A DNA stretch of 64,000 bases from Brucella cytisi (GTDB lineage: Bacteria; Pseudomonadota; Alphaproteobacteria; Rhizobiales; Rhizobiaceae), in NCBI GenBank assembly GCA_012103075.1, contig JAAVLQ010000003.1, positions 1,116,001 through 1,180,000 on the forward strand, in the 5' to 3' direction. Of this stretch, positions 29,986 to 40,159 are shown piece by piece. Within the stretch, counting starts at the first letter, position 1, and each line of letters opens with the position of its first letter. The notes under the pieces were generated by a model. That model was not told the origin of the DNA, searched no databases, and worked only from the letters and a program-made list of their open reading frames with translations. The position numbers and the translations under genes are program-made.

Positions 29986-31785
29986 ATGAGCTTTTACAAG
30001 CAACTAACCTACAAATACAAGGTCTATAATGCCGACCCCACGACACTGATCGGGATTATTCTGGCAATCGCTTTTGCTTATCTGATTGCAGCGCCAATCG
30101 TGCTGCTTTTGTCAGATGCAATGATTGTCCAATTTGCTGATCGGGCACGCTCGGGCCAGCAGATTGGTGAAGTGACCTTCTATTATCTCAACCGTGCGTT
30201 CTTCTCAGCGATTTCGACGGATGTGTTCTGGCGTCCGCTTTGGGAACACAGCAATCATCGCACTTGGTTCGATTGCCTTTGCGCTTGTCACGGGCATTCC
30301 GCTGGCATGGCTTTTGAGCCGCACAAACTTACCGGGCAAGAAGTGGTTCTCGACAGCATTGATCGTTCCTTACATGCTGCCGTCGTGGACCTTCGCGTTG
30401 GCTTGGCTGACGCTGTTTAAAAATCGCACCACCGGTGGTCAGCCAAGCTGGATGGAAGCTTTGGGCTTCTCGCCACCTGATTGGCTTGCTTACGGCATGT
30501 TGCCAATCACACTCATTCTGGCCATGCACTATACGCCATTCGTGATCCTGCTTTTCGGCAATGCGTTGCGGCAGTTTGATTCCACGCTTGAAGATTCAGC
30601 CCGTGTCATGGGCGCAGGCAAATTGCTGATCGCGCGTCGCATCATTCTTCCATTGATGCTGCCCTCGCTTGTGTCGGCTTCAACGCTGATCTTCGCCAAA
30701 TGTCTCGGTGACTTCGGTGTCGCCTATATTCTTGGCGTGCCGGTTGGCTTTGACGTGCTGGCGACGTCTCTCTTCCGCGCAATTTCGACCAGTCAGGCCG
30801 GCATGAGTGCCGTTCTTGCGGCAACCATTGTCGTGCTCGGGAGCATTTCGATCTTCCTCGATATGTATCTGCTCAAGGAAGCGCGCCGTTTCGTCACTAT
30901 TGGCAACAAAGGGTTCTATGAATCGTCAGACAGACCTCAGACGCTTCCGTGTGCCTGCGTTCAGCTTTTGCCGCACTCATGTTCGTTGTCAGCGCGTTCA
31001 TTCCGCTAATGGCGCTTCTGCTGACGACGGTTATGCGCGTGCCCGGCGTTTTCACACTTGATAATTTCACGCTGGATTTCTGGATCGGCACCGATCTTAA
31101 CACCACTGCGATGAGCAATGGCATCCTCCTGACCGGGGAGTTCTGGAAAGCGACACGGAACACGCTCTGGATCGTCGGCTCGGCTGCCTTGGGTGCGGGG
31201 CTGCTGGGTCTTCTGGTCGGTTATGTCGTGGCTCGCACGCCGGTTTCGCTTGTCGGCACGTTTCTGCGTCAGGTGACATTCCTGCCTTATCTGGTTCCGG
31301 GCATTGCATTTGCTGCAGCCTATCTCACGATGTTTGCAGTGCAGCGTGGTCCGCTTCCAGCCCTTTACGGAACGCCGATCCTGTTGGTCCTCGCGATCCT
31401 TGCCGATCAGATGCCATTCGCATCGCGTGCGGGTATCTCGGCGATGATGCAGCTTGGCAAAGCGCCTGAAGAAGCGGCCCAGATCGTGGGTGCCGGTTTC
31501 TGGCGTCGTCTGGTTTCGATTGTAGCGCCGATCCAGAAAGGCTCACTGGTTTCAGGTATTCTGTTGCCGTTTATCTCTGGCATCAAAGGCTTGAGCCTCG
31601 TTGTCGTGCTGGCTGTGCCGGGCACGGATGTTCTCACCACTTATGCATTGCGCCTCGTGGATTACAGCTACAGCCGGGCCGCAAATGCAGTCGTTCTGAT
31701 GATCTGCGTCATCGCCTTTGGCGGCACGGTCATCGTTCAAAAACTCACCAACAGCAAATTGTCTGACGGATTGGGAGGCAAATAA
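29986..31785 (+). CDS. Fbp-type ABC permease, duplicated/fused (frameshifts)
   Basis: About 600 residues made of two permease halves. First half: NADPTTLIGIILAIAFAYLI, then ALVTGIPLAWLLSRTNLPG, and the EAA loop EDSARVMGAGKLLIARRIIL. Second half: FIPLMALLLTTVMRVPGVF, and the EAA loop EEAAQIVGAGFWRRLVSIV. Twelve or so membrane helices are expected. Frame slips near 30240 and 30930. The stop shares one base with the ATPase start. Fbp-like systems move ferric iron, but several move sugar phosphates or other organophosphates. Confidence 0.88.
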
Positions 31786-32870
31786 TGTCGAGCATTACAA
31801 TTCGCGATGTCAGAAAGAGCTACGGCAAAGCCGCCCGCGCCGCAGTTGAAAAGCTTTCACTCGAAATTCCAAAGTCGGAGTTTCTCTGCCTGCTTGGACC
31901 TTCTGGCTGCGGCAAGACGACGACGCTGCGCATGATTGCAGGTCTTGAATACCCAACCGAAGGTCAGATCCTCGTTGATGGTCAGAAGATCGTGTCGGTC
32001 GATGACGGCATTTATGTGCCGCCAGAAAAGCGTGGCATGGGGCTGGTGTTCCAGAACTATGCCCTTTGGCCGCATATGACGGTTGAACAAAATGTCGAGT
32101 TCGGTTTGAAGCTGCATAAGGTCGCCAAGGCTGAGCGTCAGCGTATTGTCAACGACGTTCTGCAGAAGCTTGGCATCGAGCGTTATCACGACCGTTTGCC
32201 AGCACAGATGTCTGGCGGTCAGCAGCAGCGCGTAGCGCTTGCGCGTATGCTGGCGCTTAAGCCCGATATTATTCTGCTCGACGAACCACTTTCCAATCTC
32301 GATGCGAAGCTGCGTCTTGAAATGCGCGCGGAACTCAAGCGTATTCATCAGGAAATGGGCTCGACGGTCGTATTCGTAACCCACGATCAATGGGAGGCCA
32401 TGACATTGGCAACCACGATTGCGGTGATGAGCGAAGGCGAGTTGCAACAGCTTGGCACGCCTGACGACATTTACGAGCGCCCGGCCAATCGCTTTGTGGC
32501 CGAATTCATCGGCAATCTGCCGATCAATATCATCGAGCTTAACGACAGCAATAACGGTGCGCTGGCGACATGGGCACGCGATTACCTCAAGGCGCAGGGC
32601 ATTGCGGCAAGCAATGTCGGTTCCGTCGGTATTCGGCCGGAATCCGTTCGTCTCAGCCATAAGCCTGTCGAGCACGGATGTGTGGCCAAAGTGGTCGATA
32701 TCGTGCCCACCGGTGGTAGCTGGATCGTCGAAATGTCAATTCATGGCGAGCAGTATTTTGCAATCGCTGCAGATGCTCCAGCCCGGAAGGCTGGCGATGA
32801 AATCTGGTTCCATGTCGAACGGAGCCACGTCCATGTGTTCTGCAAAGAAGGCAAGCGCATCAGCGACTGA
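31785..32870 (+). CDS. Fbp/Pot-type ABC transporter ATP-binding protein
   Basis: Intact, 361 residues. Walker A LGPSGCGKTTTLRMIAGLE, Q-loop VFQNYALWPHMTV, signature MSGGQQQRVALAR, Walker B IILLDEPLSNLDAKLR, switch FVTHDQWEAM. The C-terminal TOBE domain (VGIRPESVRLSH, VPTGGSWIVEM) marks the Fbp/PotA-like class. Translationally coupled to the fused permease. It energises the importer with the binding protein that follows. Confidence 0.94.
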   Translation: MSSITIRDVRKSYGKAARAAVEKLSLEIPKSEFLCLLGPSGCGKTTTLRMIAGLEYPTEGQILVDGQKIVSVDDGIYVPPEKRGMGLVFQNYALWPHMTVEQNVEFGLKLHKVAKAERQRIVNDVLQKLGIERYHDRLPAQMSGGQQQRVALARMLALKPDIILLDEPLSNLDAKLRLEMRAELKRIHQEMGSTVVFVTHDQWEAMTLATTIAVMSEGELQQLGTPDDIYERPANRFVAEFIGNLPINIIELNDSNNGALATWARDYLKAQGIAASNVGSVGIRPESVRLSHKPVEHGCVAKVVDIVPTGGSWIVEMSIHGEQYFAIAADAPARKAGDEIWFHVERSHVHVFCKEGKRISD

Positions 32871-32939
32871 AAAGAGGCGCATCGAATGCGCGTCGATGCT
32901 TTCACTTTCAAACAATAATCATCAACGTTGGAGGAAATA

Positions 32940-34086
32940 ATGAGTTCAACCATTCGCAAATGTGCGGCCCTTTCATTGAGCGCCGCACTTCTGGCAAGCA
33001 CGGCTGCCTTCGCAGAGCCTGTCGCTGAAATCGGTATCAAGGATGCGGATTATTCGCTCGAAGCACTGATTGAAGCGGCCGGGAAAGAGCTTTGGCATTA
33101 CCGTTGTGGATGCCACTGGCAAGATCGTCACCATGGCTGAAGCCTTCACCGCAAAATACGGTGTGAAGGCTACAGGCGTGAAGATGAACGGCCAGAACCG
33201 GGAGCAGGTCATTCTGCGCGAAGCGGCTGCGAACAATGTTCGCACGGACGTCTTCAACATGAGCAATCTGCCGTCAGTTACGTCGGAAATCATCGTTCAG
33301 GGCGCAGGTCTCAGCTGGCTTCCCGTCGATCTCAAGGGTCAGGTGCCCGTGGAATATCAGAACCCGGCAATCACCAGCCTTAACCCATGGGTGTGGGCCT
33401 ATAACTCGGATGTCCATGGCGATAAGTGTCCGATCGACAATATCTGGGCATTGACCACGGAAGAATGGAAGGGCCGCATTGCTATCCCTGATCCGCTACT
33501 GCGCAACGAAACCATGTTCTGGTTCAATCAGATTGCCGAGCATGATGATGAAGCCATGCGCAAGGCATATGAAGAGTTCTTCGGTGAGCCTCTGAAAACT
33601 GACGAAGCAAGCGCGACTGCTGAGTGGGTCAAGCGCTTCGCAAAGAACCGCCCGAGCGTTACGCGGAGCGATACGGAAGTCGGTCCGATCATCGGTGCAA
33701 AGGGGCAGGAAAAGCCATTTATGGGCTTCCTCAGCACCTCGATTTTCCGTGATGCCAAGAAGAATGGCTACTCGATGGGCATTTGTACAGGCATGAAACC
33801 CCGGGCCGGACAGCTTACTCCACGCGTTGCCGTTATCGCATCGGGTACGAAAAGCCCGAATGCGTCGAAGCTCTTCGTGCATTACATGATGACGGAAGAG
33901 GGCATGGCTCCGCAGTTGGCAGACGGAAAGATTTCGTCGAACAAGGACGCGAAGATTCCAGAAAGCGAGGTGTCTGGCATCGTGAAAGTCATCGACCAGC
34001 TCTATGTTCCACATTCCGAGACCGCTGAAAGCGACTATTCAAAGCTTCAGGATTGGCAGGATTTCTGGACCATCAATTCGCGCTAA
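32940..34086 (+). CDS. Fbp-type periplasmic binding protein (frameshift near 33090)
   Basis: About 381 residues with a signal peptide ending ALLASTAAFAEP. Body: DATGKIVTMAEAFTAKYGVK, REAAANNVRTDVFNMSNLP, WVWAYNSDVHG, EEWKGRIAIPDPL and PRVAVIASGTKSPNASKLF. The ATG has GGAGGAAAT just upstream. The frame breaks at about 33090. It is the last gene of the importer operon and probably its main ligand receptor. The paired tyrosines of classical ferric-binding proteins are not evident, so iron is not certain. Confidence 0.87.
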
Positions 34087-34254
34087 GTCGCGATTGAGTT
34101 CGTCTAAACCGACCATGCGGCGACGCAAAATTGGTCACGCTGCGCGGGTATGAGACCGCCGGGAGGGCGCAGTCAAGCGGAGGCTCACACGCGCGCGACG
34201 ATTTTTTGAGGTGAATTTTAGCCAGCCTTTCCGGCGCGGCTGTTGCTGTTCATT
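34087..34254. other. intergenic, probable IS21 terminal debris
   Basis: GC-rich sequence with no open gene that I can support, between the importer operon and the IS21 fragment. Any IS end here is not delimited. Confidence 0.3.
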
Positions 34255-34395
34255 TCAAGGATATTGACGTGGCGATCGATGCTCCAGCCGGCACAGGTTC
34301 AGATGTTTGACCGCGTCGAACCCAATGGCGGCGAGTTGGATTGCCTGCTTCACCGCCACATGCAGAGCTCGCCGCGTCAGTGTGCGCAAGGATCA
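34255..34395 (-). pseudogene. IS21-family transposase (IstA), C-terminal fragment
   Basis: KQAIQLAAIGFDAVKHLNLC followed by RLEHRSPR resembles the 'GFDAVKHLVLCRIExRPPR' segment near the C-terminus of IstA proteins. Only about 45 residues remain. No IstB gene is present. Confidence 0.5.
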
Positions 34396-34466
34396 ACACG
34401 CTTTTAACTGACCGAAAATTTGCGACACAGCCGATGGCTGCGCACGAATGTACGCAGCCCCGTTGT

Positions 34467-35954
34467 TCAGTGCAGTGAGGTGCTTGCTGCAAGCCGTTCA
34501 TCCTTGTTGTGTAGTGCGAAGCGGTCGATCATGTCAGCACTCGCTTCGTTGAAGCCGAGGACCTCGACCTCGTCACCCCTGACGGAACTTCAATACGATC
34601 TTGTCCAACGCGCCAACTGCAGTGATGTCCCAGAGATGGGCTTTTGTGAGATCTATGATGATCCGCTTACCCTTCTCTGTGAATTCGAACGCATGGATGA
34701 AAGCTTCTGCCGATGCAAAAAAAGACCTGCCCCTCAACGACATAGTTGACACTGTTTTGTTTTGCGTCCTCCTTCCGCGTGACCCTGAACAGTCGTGCCA
34801 CCTTGCCAGCAAAAAAAATGCCAGACAGCAGGACGCCGACGATCACGCCCTTTGCCAGATCATGTGTTGCGACGACAGTGGTGACTGTCGCCAGCATCAC
34901 AACGGAGGACGGAAGCGGGTGGCGTCTCAGGTCGAGGATCGACTGCCGGGAGAACGTACCAATGGAAACCATAATCATGACTGCAACAAGCGCGGCCATC
35001 GGAATGATCCGGACGAGGTCGTTGAGAACGACGATCAGGAAGAGCAGGAAGGCGCCTGCCACAAACGTCGAAAGCCGTCCGCGGCCACCTGATGTCACGT
35101 TGATGACTGACTGGCCAATCATGGCACAGCCGCCCATGCCACCTATCAATGCCGATGCAATATTTCCGGCGCCCTGACCAACACATTCCCGGCTCTTGTT
35201 GCTCGGCGTGTCAGTCATATCGTCGACGATCTGCGCGGTGAGCAGCGATTCCAGCAGACCGACAGCGGCGAGCGTGACCGAATATGGGAAGATGATCTGC
35301 AGCGTCTCCAAGGTCAGCGGTACCTGAGGAAGCATGAGGAAGGGGATCGAAGACGGAAGTTCACCGAGGTTGCCGACGGTGCGCAGGTCCATGCCAAACC
35401 ACCACGCCGCGGTCGTAAGGACTGCGATGGCCACGAGCGGCGATGGAATAGCCCCGGTCAAGTAGGGGAAGAGGTAGATGATGGCGAGGCCGCACGCGAT
35501 CATCGCGTAGGTCAGCGTCGGAACTCCAATGAGTTCGGGCAACTGGGCCATGAAGATCAGGATCGCAAGTGCGTTGACGAAGCCCGTAATGACTGATCGG
35601 GAGACGAAGCGCATAACGCGGCCGAGCTTGAGCCAACCCGCGACGATCTGAATGATGCCCATCAGAATAGTTGCGGCAAACAGATACTGAAGGCCGTGCT
35701 CCTTAACCAATGTAACCATTACAACCGCGGTTGCGGCCGTGGCGGCAGAGATCATGCCCGGCCGACCGCCAACAAAAGGCCGCCACACAGGCAATTGCGA
35801 AGGATGCGTAGAGACCGACCTTGGGATCGACGCCCGCGATCACTGAGAAGCCAATCGCTTCTGGGATAAGCGCTAGAGCGACAACGATGCCCGAGAGTAC
35901 ATCGCCACGGATGTTGGAGAACCATTCCTGACGGTAGTTTGAAAGAGTTCGCAT
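34467..35954 (-). CDS. SulP-family anion transporter with STAS domain (frameshifts)
   Basis: About 495 residues. N-terminus WFSNIRGDVLSGIVVALALI PEAIGFS, then ten or more hydrophobic segments (GLQYLFAATILMGIIQIVAG, FVNALAILIFMAQLPELIG) with the family's ESLLTAQIVDDMTDT and GQGAGNIASALIGGMGG. A cytoplasmic STAS domain ends it (FTEKGKRIIIDLTKAHLWD, VEVLGFNEASADMIDRF). Frame slips near 35775 and 34715. SulP proteins carry sulfate, bicarbonate or other anions. The stop is at 34467 after STSLH. Confidence 0.88.
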
Positions 35955-35959
35955 TTGAG

Positions 35960-36074
35960 ATTTTTCACAGTTGATGCAACGGGCCGGGCAAAGCCCGGTC
36001 CACGAAATTGGAAGAGGTTGCGTTGCTGTGTTGTCTGGCGGATCGGCGGCCAGAAGAGCCACCCGGAATTTCAC
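35960..36074 (-). promoter_or_regulatory. structured SulP leader, possible cysteine-containing upstream frame
   Basis: Reading toward SulP there is AAGGA followed by a GTG at 36074, a hairpin ACCCGG/CCGGGT around it, and a second hairpin CCGGGC-TTT-GCCCGG about 30 bases before the SulP ATG. The frame from the GTG stays open into SulP and has three cysteine codons in CPARCINCEK. It may be an N-terminal extension, a leader or a cis-acting RNA; I cannot decide. Confidence 0.3.
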
Positions 36075-36303
36075 CGGGTCCTTGTGGATGAAGTTAACTA
36101 ACCCACGCAGTTCGCTTTTGCAAATTCATATGGCTCTGATTTCTCCGCATCACGTAAGACGCTGCCAACGTGCGGACGAGAGGTCGCTTATCCCTTACGC
36201 GCATTTTGTTGCTGAAATCTCACATACTGCTTGCCATTCGCGACAATAGAGCGGGTCTAGAGCGGAACTTCCTTGGTTCTATCTCCGTGCCATCGGTCCA
36301 CAA

Positions 36304-36806
36304 TCAGTCCGGAGATGGTCCTCTTTCGAGAAAAGTGGAGAGAGCTATATAGCTTCTCACGGACCGGACACCGTCGAGGCGTTGAATTTCCATAAGGAAG
36401 TTCTCAAGGGATTCCGTATCTTCTGCCCGAACCTTAACCAGCACACAACAACCGTCTCCAGCAACCGTGTGAAGTTCCTCAACTTGGGGTTTGTCGACGA
36501 AAGCCAACAGTTGGCGGGTGGCGTTGTAGCTACTCGTATCGACGACAAGAAAGGTGAGGAGGGTCCGTCCGAGCTTGCAGCCGTCGAGAATAGCTACTGT
36601 ATTCTTGATTACACCATCGCGCTTCAAGCGCTTGACTCGATCGTGAATAGCGGAGCGGAAAGGTTTACGATCTTGCTAAGTTCGGCATAGCTTCGAGAAG
36701 CATCTTCAGCGAGAAGCCCTAATATTTTTCGGTCGGTTATATCAAGTTCGACCGGACGGTGTCGCTTTTGCCGAACAATATCTGTTTCTTTATGTGATGT
36801 GGGCAA
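36304..36806 (-). CDS. Lrp/AsnC-family regulator (frameshift near 36655)
   Basis: About 167 residues. The helix-turn-helix is ELDITDRKILGLLAEDASRS, YAELSKIVNLSAP, and after the frame slip RLKRDGVIKNTVAILD. The RAM ligand domain has LVVDTSSYNATRQLLAF, VEELHTVAGDGCCVLVKVRA and LENFLMEIQRLDGVRSV. It is divergent from an MFS gene with an 85-base gap carrying an inverted repeat, a standard arrangement for local control of an amino-acid or drug exporter. Confidence 0.88.
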
Positions 36807-36850
36807 AAGAGGTTTACCTCCGAATGAAATGTCTCATATGGGCATAATAG

Positions 36851-36865
36851 CCGAACATCGTTCGG
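36851..36865. promoter_or_regulatory. inverted repeat between Lrp regulator and MFS gene
   Basis: CCGAAC and GTTCGG pair perfectly around a 3-base spacer in the short divergent intergenic region, 26 bases before the MFS start. A candidate operator for the Lrp-type regulator. Confidence 0.4.
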
Positions 36866-36891
36866 AATGAAATGATTTACGGAGACTTCCC

Positions 36892-38061
36892 ATGCCAGCC
36901 GCGCTATTCGCGCTGGCGATTGGCGCGTTCGGCATTGGCCTGACCGAATTCGTCATCGCCGGCATACTGCCGCAGATCGCCAATGATTTCGGCGTCGATA
37001 TTCCAACTGCCGGTTTGATGGCCACGACTTACGCTTTGGGCGTCTTTGTCGGCGCTCCGGTTCTAACGGCTTTAGGCGCTAGAATACCGCGCAAGGCGAT
37101 GTTAATCGGCCTTGCGCTTATTTTCACTCTTGGCAATGTTCTGACCGCGCTTGCGCCAACCTTTCCTATCGCACTGGCGGGCCGCATTTTGACGGCATTC
37201 AATCATGGCACATTTTTCGGCATCGGTTCCCTCATTGCAGCCTCCTTGGTTAGCAAGGACAGACAAGCAAGCGCAATCGCCTTCATGTTCTCAGGCCTGA
37301 CATTGGCCAACCTATTTGGTGTACCTGTGGGCACGTGGCTTGCCCGGGTTTATAATTGGCGATTGGTATTCTGGGTGATCGCTCTGATTGGACTTGTCAC
37401 AGTTTTCAGCATCGCGCTGCTCGTGCCACGTATCGAAGCTGGCAAAGCCGTCGCCATCAAGGCTGAACTAAGTGCTTTTGTTGATCCGCAGGTTTTGCTT
37501 GCCATGGGCATCACAATCTTCGGTCCCGCGGCCTTTTCACTTCCATCACATACATCGCTCCTATGATGGTCGAAGAAGCCGGGTTTTCAGACACCGGTAT
37601 CGCGTGGCTGATGGTGGCCTTTGGTCTCGGGCTGGCTGTTGGTAACTGGATCGGCGGTCGCTTCGCTGATAAATCTTTATTCGGTACATTATTCGTGACT
37701 CTGGCGGCTCAGGCAGTGATCCTGCTGATATTATGGCTTGGCGTCACCAGTGGTATCTTGGCCTTCGTGTCAGTCTTCCTGATGGCAGCGTTCGGTTTTG
37801 CCACAGTTTCGCCGATCCAGAAACTTGTGATGGACCGCGCCAGCCGTGCGGGTGCGCCCACGATGGCAGCGTCAGTGAATATCGGTATGTTCAATCTGGG
37901 CAATGCGATCGGTGCATGGGCGGGTGGGGCGACTATTGCAGCTGGATTTGGTTTAGCCTCCGAATTGGGCGGGTGCGATCTTGTCGTTTGTGGCACTCGC
38001 CTTGGCAGTCATTGCCCGGGCAAGTGCCGGCAACGTATATTCAGTAGCGCCCGCTGAATAG
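36892..38061 (+). CDS. MFS transporter, AraJ/YdhP-like (frameshifts)
   Basis: About 390 residues, twelve hydrophobic segments. N-terminus FALAIGAFGIGLTEFVIAGI, then DIPTAGLMATTYALGVFVGA, the GARIPRK loop between helices 2 and 3, NHGTFFGIGSLIAA and NLFGVPVGTWLARVYNWR, all usual in the AraJ/YdhP drug- and sugar-efflux branch. The frame slips near 37540 and 37965; the end NVYSVAPAE follows. The start is 26 bases after the inverted repeat. The substrate is unknown. Confidence 0.88.
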
Positions 38062-38112
38062 AGGAAACTCAGCCTTCAAATCGTCCCGTACTGTAAACGA
38101 CGGCGACCTCGA

Positions 38113-38523
38113 ATGGCGTCTTTTGCAAATCAATGTCCGAAAGTCGTCATTCGGTCGCAACCCTATGTGAGCAGGATCCAAATGGGCGTGGAATCAACTG
38201 ATGCGGCGAACGTAGGATTATCCGTAGCGCGCAAAGATACCGCTGAGGTCGAGTTATTGGGTAAGCCCACGGAAGGCAAGGAGGCGGTCGGAGCCGATGT
38301 CCAGAAAGGGGTGCTGCTCGAACTGACAGGTGGGTTTTTAGCACGTCAGGCCCAGATTTATCCGACAGCCCTAGGTTTCTCAGCAGGGGTTGGGCCGGAA
38401 TTTACCGTTACGTACTTCCCTGAGCGGTATCTATGCCTCAGCCTGTCCGAGGTCCAGAGCTTTGTTGCTTCGAGCGTGACGCTGGACGTTAATTGCGCTT
38501 ACGTTTTCAGGGGAGAGTTTTGA
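38113..38523 (+). CDS. hypothetical protein, weak support
   Basis: An open frame of 136 codons (ARKDTAEVELLGKPTEG, LLELTGGFLARQAQIYP). I recognise no family and the ribosome site is poor. Its last 30 residues (SFVASSVTLDVNCAYVF) look like alternating strand sequence. It may be chance or a remnant. Confidence 0.25.
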   Translation: MASFANQCPKVVIRSQPYVSRIQMGVESTDAANVGLSVARKDTAEVELLGKPTEGKEAVGADVQKGVLLELTGGFLARQAQIYPTALGFSAGVGPEFTVTYFPERYLCLSLSEVQSFVASSVTLDVNCAYVFRGEF

Positions 38524-38756
38524 TGTGAATGAAAATTTATTATCGAGTTTGTCGATACTCGCGCCGGACTCTGCCGGGGCATCAAATCACCGAGGACATG
38601 CCAGCAGATGACGATCGACGGGTTGATGTTGTTTGACCGAATGGTCGTGCTTGACGGTACCTGTGGATCGGTGGAAACGGCACCGACGCAGAATGGGTGA
38701 ACCTGAATTGTTCAGATGGACCCGGCTCAGTCGGCTCGTAACATGGAGAAAAGGAA

Positions 38757-39554
38757 GTGGGGAACTGGAATCGCATACTGGTGGCTACTACAACCCTTCT
38801 GATTGTTCCCGTTCAGACTCACGCGCAGGATGCGGATCTGGCCAAACAACTTTCAAATCCGATAGCATCGCTTATCAGTGTTCCGATGCAGTTGAACTAT
38901 GACAGTGGGATCGGTCCCTCTGACGGTCACCGGACCACTCTTAATATCCAGCCGGTAATCCCGATATCCCTGAACGAAGATTGGAACCTGATTTCTCGTA
39001 CTGTCGTTCCGGTGGTGTGGCAATCCGACGTAGCTGGAGATTCAGGCTATCAGTTTGGCCCGGGTGATACGATGCAGAGTTTCTTCTTTTCTCCAAAGAA
39101 ACCCGGCCCGAACGGGGTAATCTGGGGCGCCGGTCCTGCCTTTCTCTTGCCCACGGGTACTAACGAACTGCTGGGAAGCGAAAAATTCGGCATCGGCCCG
39201 ACGGCTGTTGCTTTAAAACAACACGGGCCGTGGACATATGGTGCACTGGCAAACCACATCTGGTCTGTTGCTGGTGACGATGAACGAGCCAACGTTAGTT
39301 CGACATTCCTCCAGCCTTTCGTCTCGTACACTACAAAGGATGCCCGGACGTTCGCATTGAATACCGAGAGTACCTATGACTGGGAACAGAACGAGTGGAG
39401 CGTTCCCGTCAACTTCACTGTAGCGAAACTTGTCAAGTTTGGCGAACAGCCGGTCAACCTACAAGTGGGTGCGCGTTATTGGGCGAAATCGCCTGACAAT
39501 GGGGCTGATGGATGGGGGTTTCGGACCAGCGTCACATTTCTGTTTCCTAAATAA
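38757..39554 (+). CDS. outer-membrane-type protein (transporter-like beta-barrel), unknown function
   Basis: Intact, 265 residues. Signal peptide (LVATTTLLIVPVQTHAQ), then strands typical of small barrels: LISVPMQLNYDSGIGPSDG, LNEDWNLISRTVVPVVW, TFALNTESTYDWEQNEWSV, and a C-terminal FLFPK with an aromatic near the end. It resembles the 'neuromedin U-like'/transporter hypothetical proteins common in Proteobacteria. GTG start with AAAGGAA just upstream. No operon partner. Confidence 0.75.
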   Translation: MGNWNRILVATTTLLIVPVQTHAQDADLAKQLSNPIASLISVPMQLNYDSGIGPSDGHRTTLNIQPVIPISLNEDWNLISRTVVPVVWQSDVAGDSGYQFGPGDTMQSFFFSPKKPGPNGVIWGAGPAFLLPTGTNELLGSEKFGIGPTAVALKQHGPWTYGALANHIWSVAGDDERANVSSTFLQPFVSYTTKDARTFALNTESTYDWEQNEWSVPVNFTVAKLVKFGEQPVNLQVGARYWAKSPDNGADGWGFRTSVTFLFPK

Positions 39555-40159
39555 TATACTTGCATGGGCAAGCTAGGCGCGTCGATCTGAAATACAGGTG
39601 GCTCGCATGCAAAACAGGGAACTGGCTTTTGTGCATGTGTGCCATACTAAAACTTCCTTCAAAAGCGGTCGTTTGCCGGGCGAGAAGTATACAACGCAAC
39701 TTGGGTGTACACGTTAGCAAGCGTTAAGGGTGGTGCAGTCCATCCGGATTTTAGACGGGTTCGGGACTTGTCTGCGCCGATGGCGCTGATGCTGAATACG
39801 ACGTGGCCGCTGCATCTGGCTACTCGGTGAATGATATTGTTTCAGCGACGCTCGGCTACATCGCTGTAGTCACGGACCACAGCAATGGTGGGGCCGAGTT
39901 CGACATCATCGAGAAAAGGAGCATATTGGGTTCTAGATCAAAATCGGATCAGCCGCTTTCGAGCGTTAATAGTCTGGGTAGCTTCGTCTCTCCGACACGG
40001 GCGATTTTAGAACTGGCTGCTCGCCATCAAGATAGCTGTCGCGGTTGGATGTCGTTTCCACCAGAACCAGCTACTTAGCTTCAATAGCGTACCGCCCAGT
40101 CGCGGCACGATTTCTGAAGCAAACTGGCGGCGATGAATAATTGGAGTAAGCCGCCGGTA
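39555..40159. other. 600 bases without a supported gene
   Basis: A 91-codon frame at 39803-40078 exists but has no ribosome site and no recognisable family; I do not call it. No terminator hairpin is evident. Confidence 0.35.

Noticed and set aside
39803..40078. 91-codon open frame
   Set aside because: No ribosome site, no known family, and chance frames of this length are common in GC-rich DNA.
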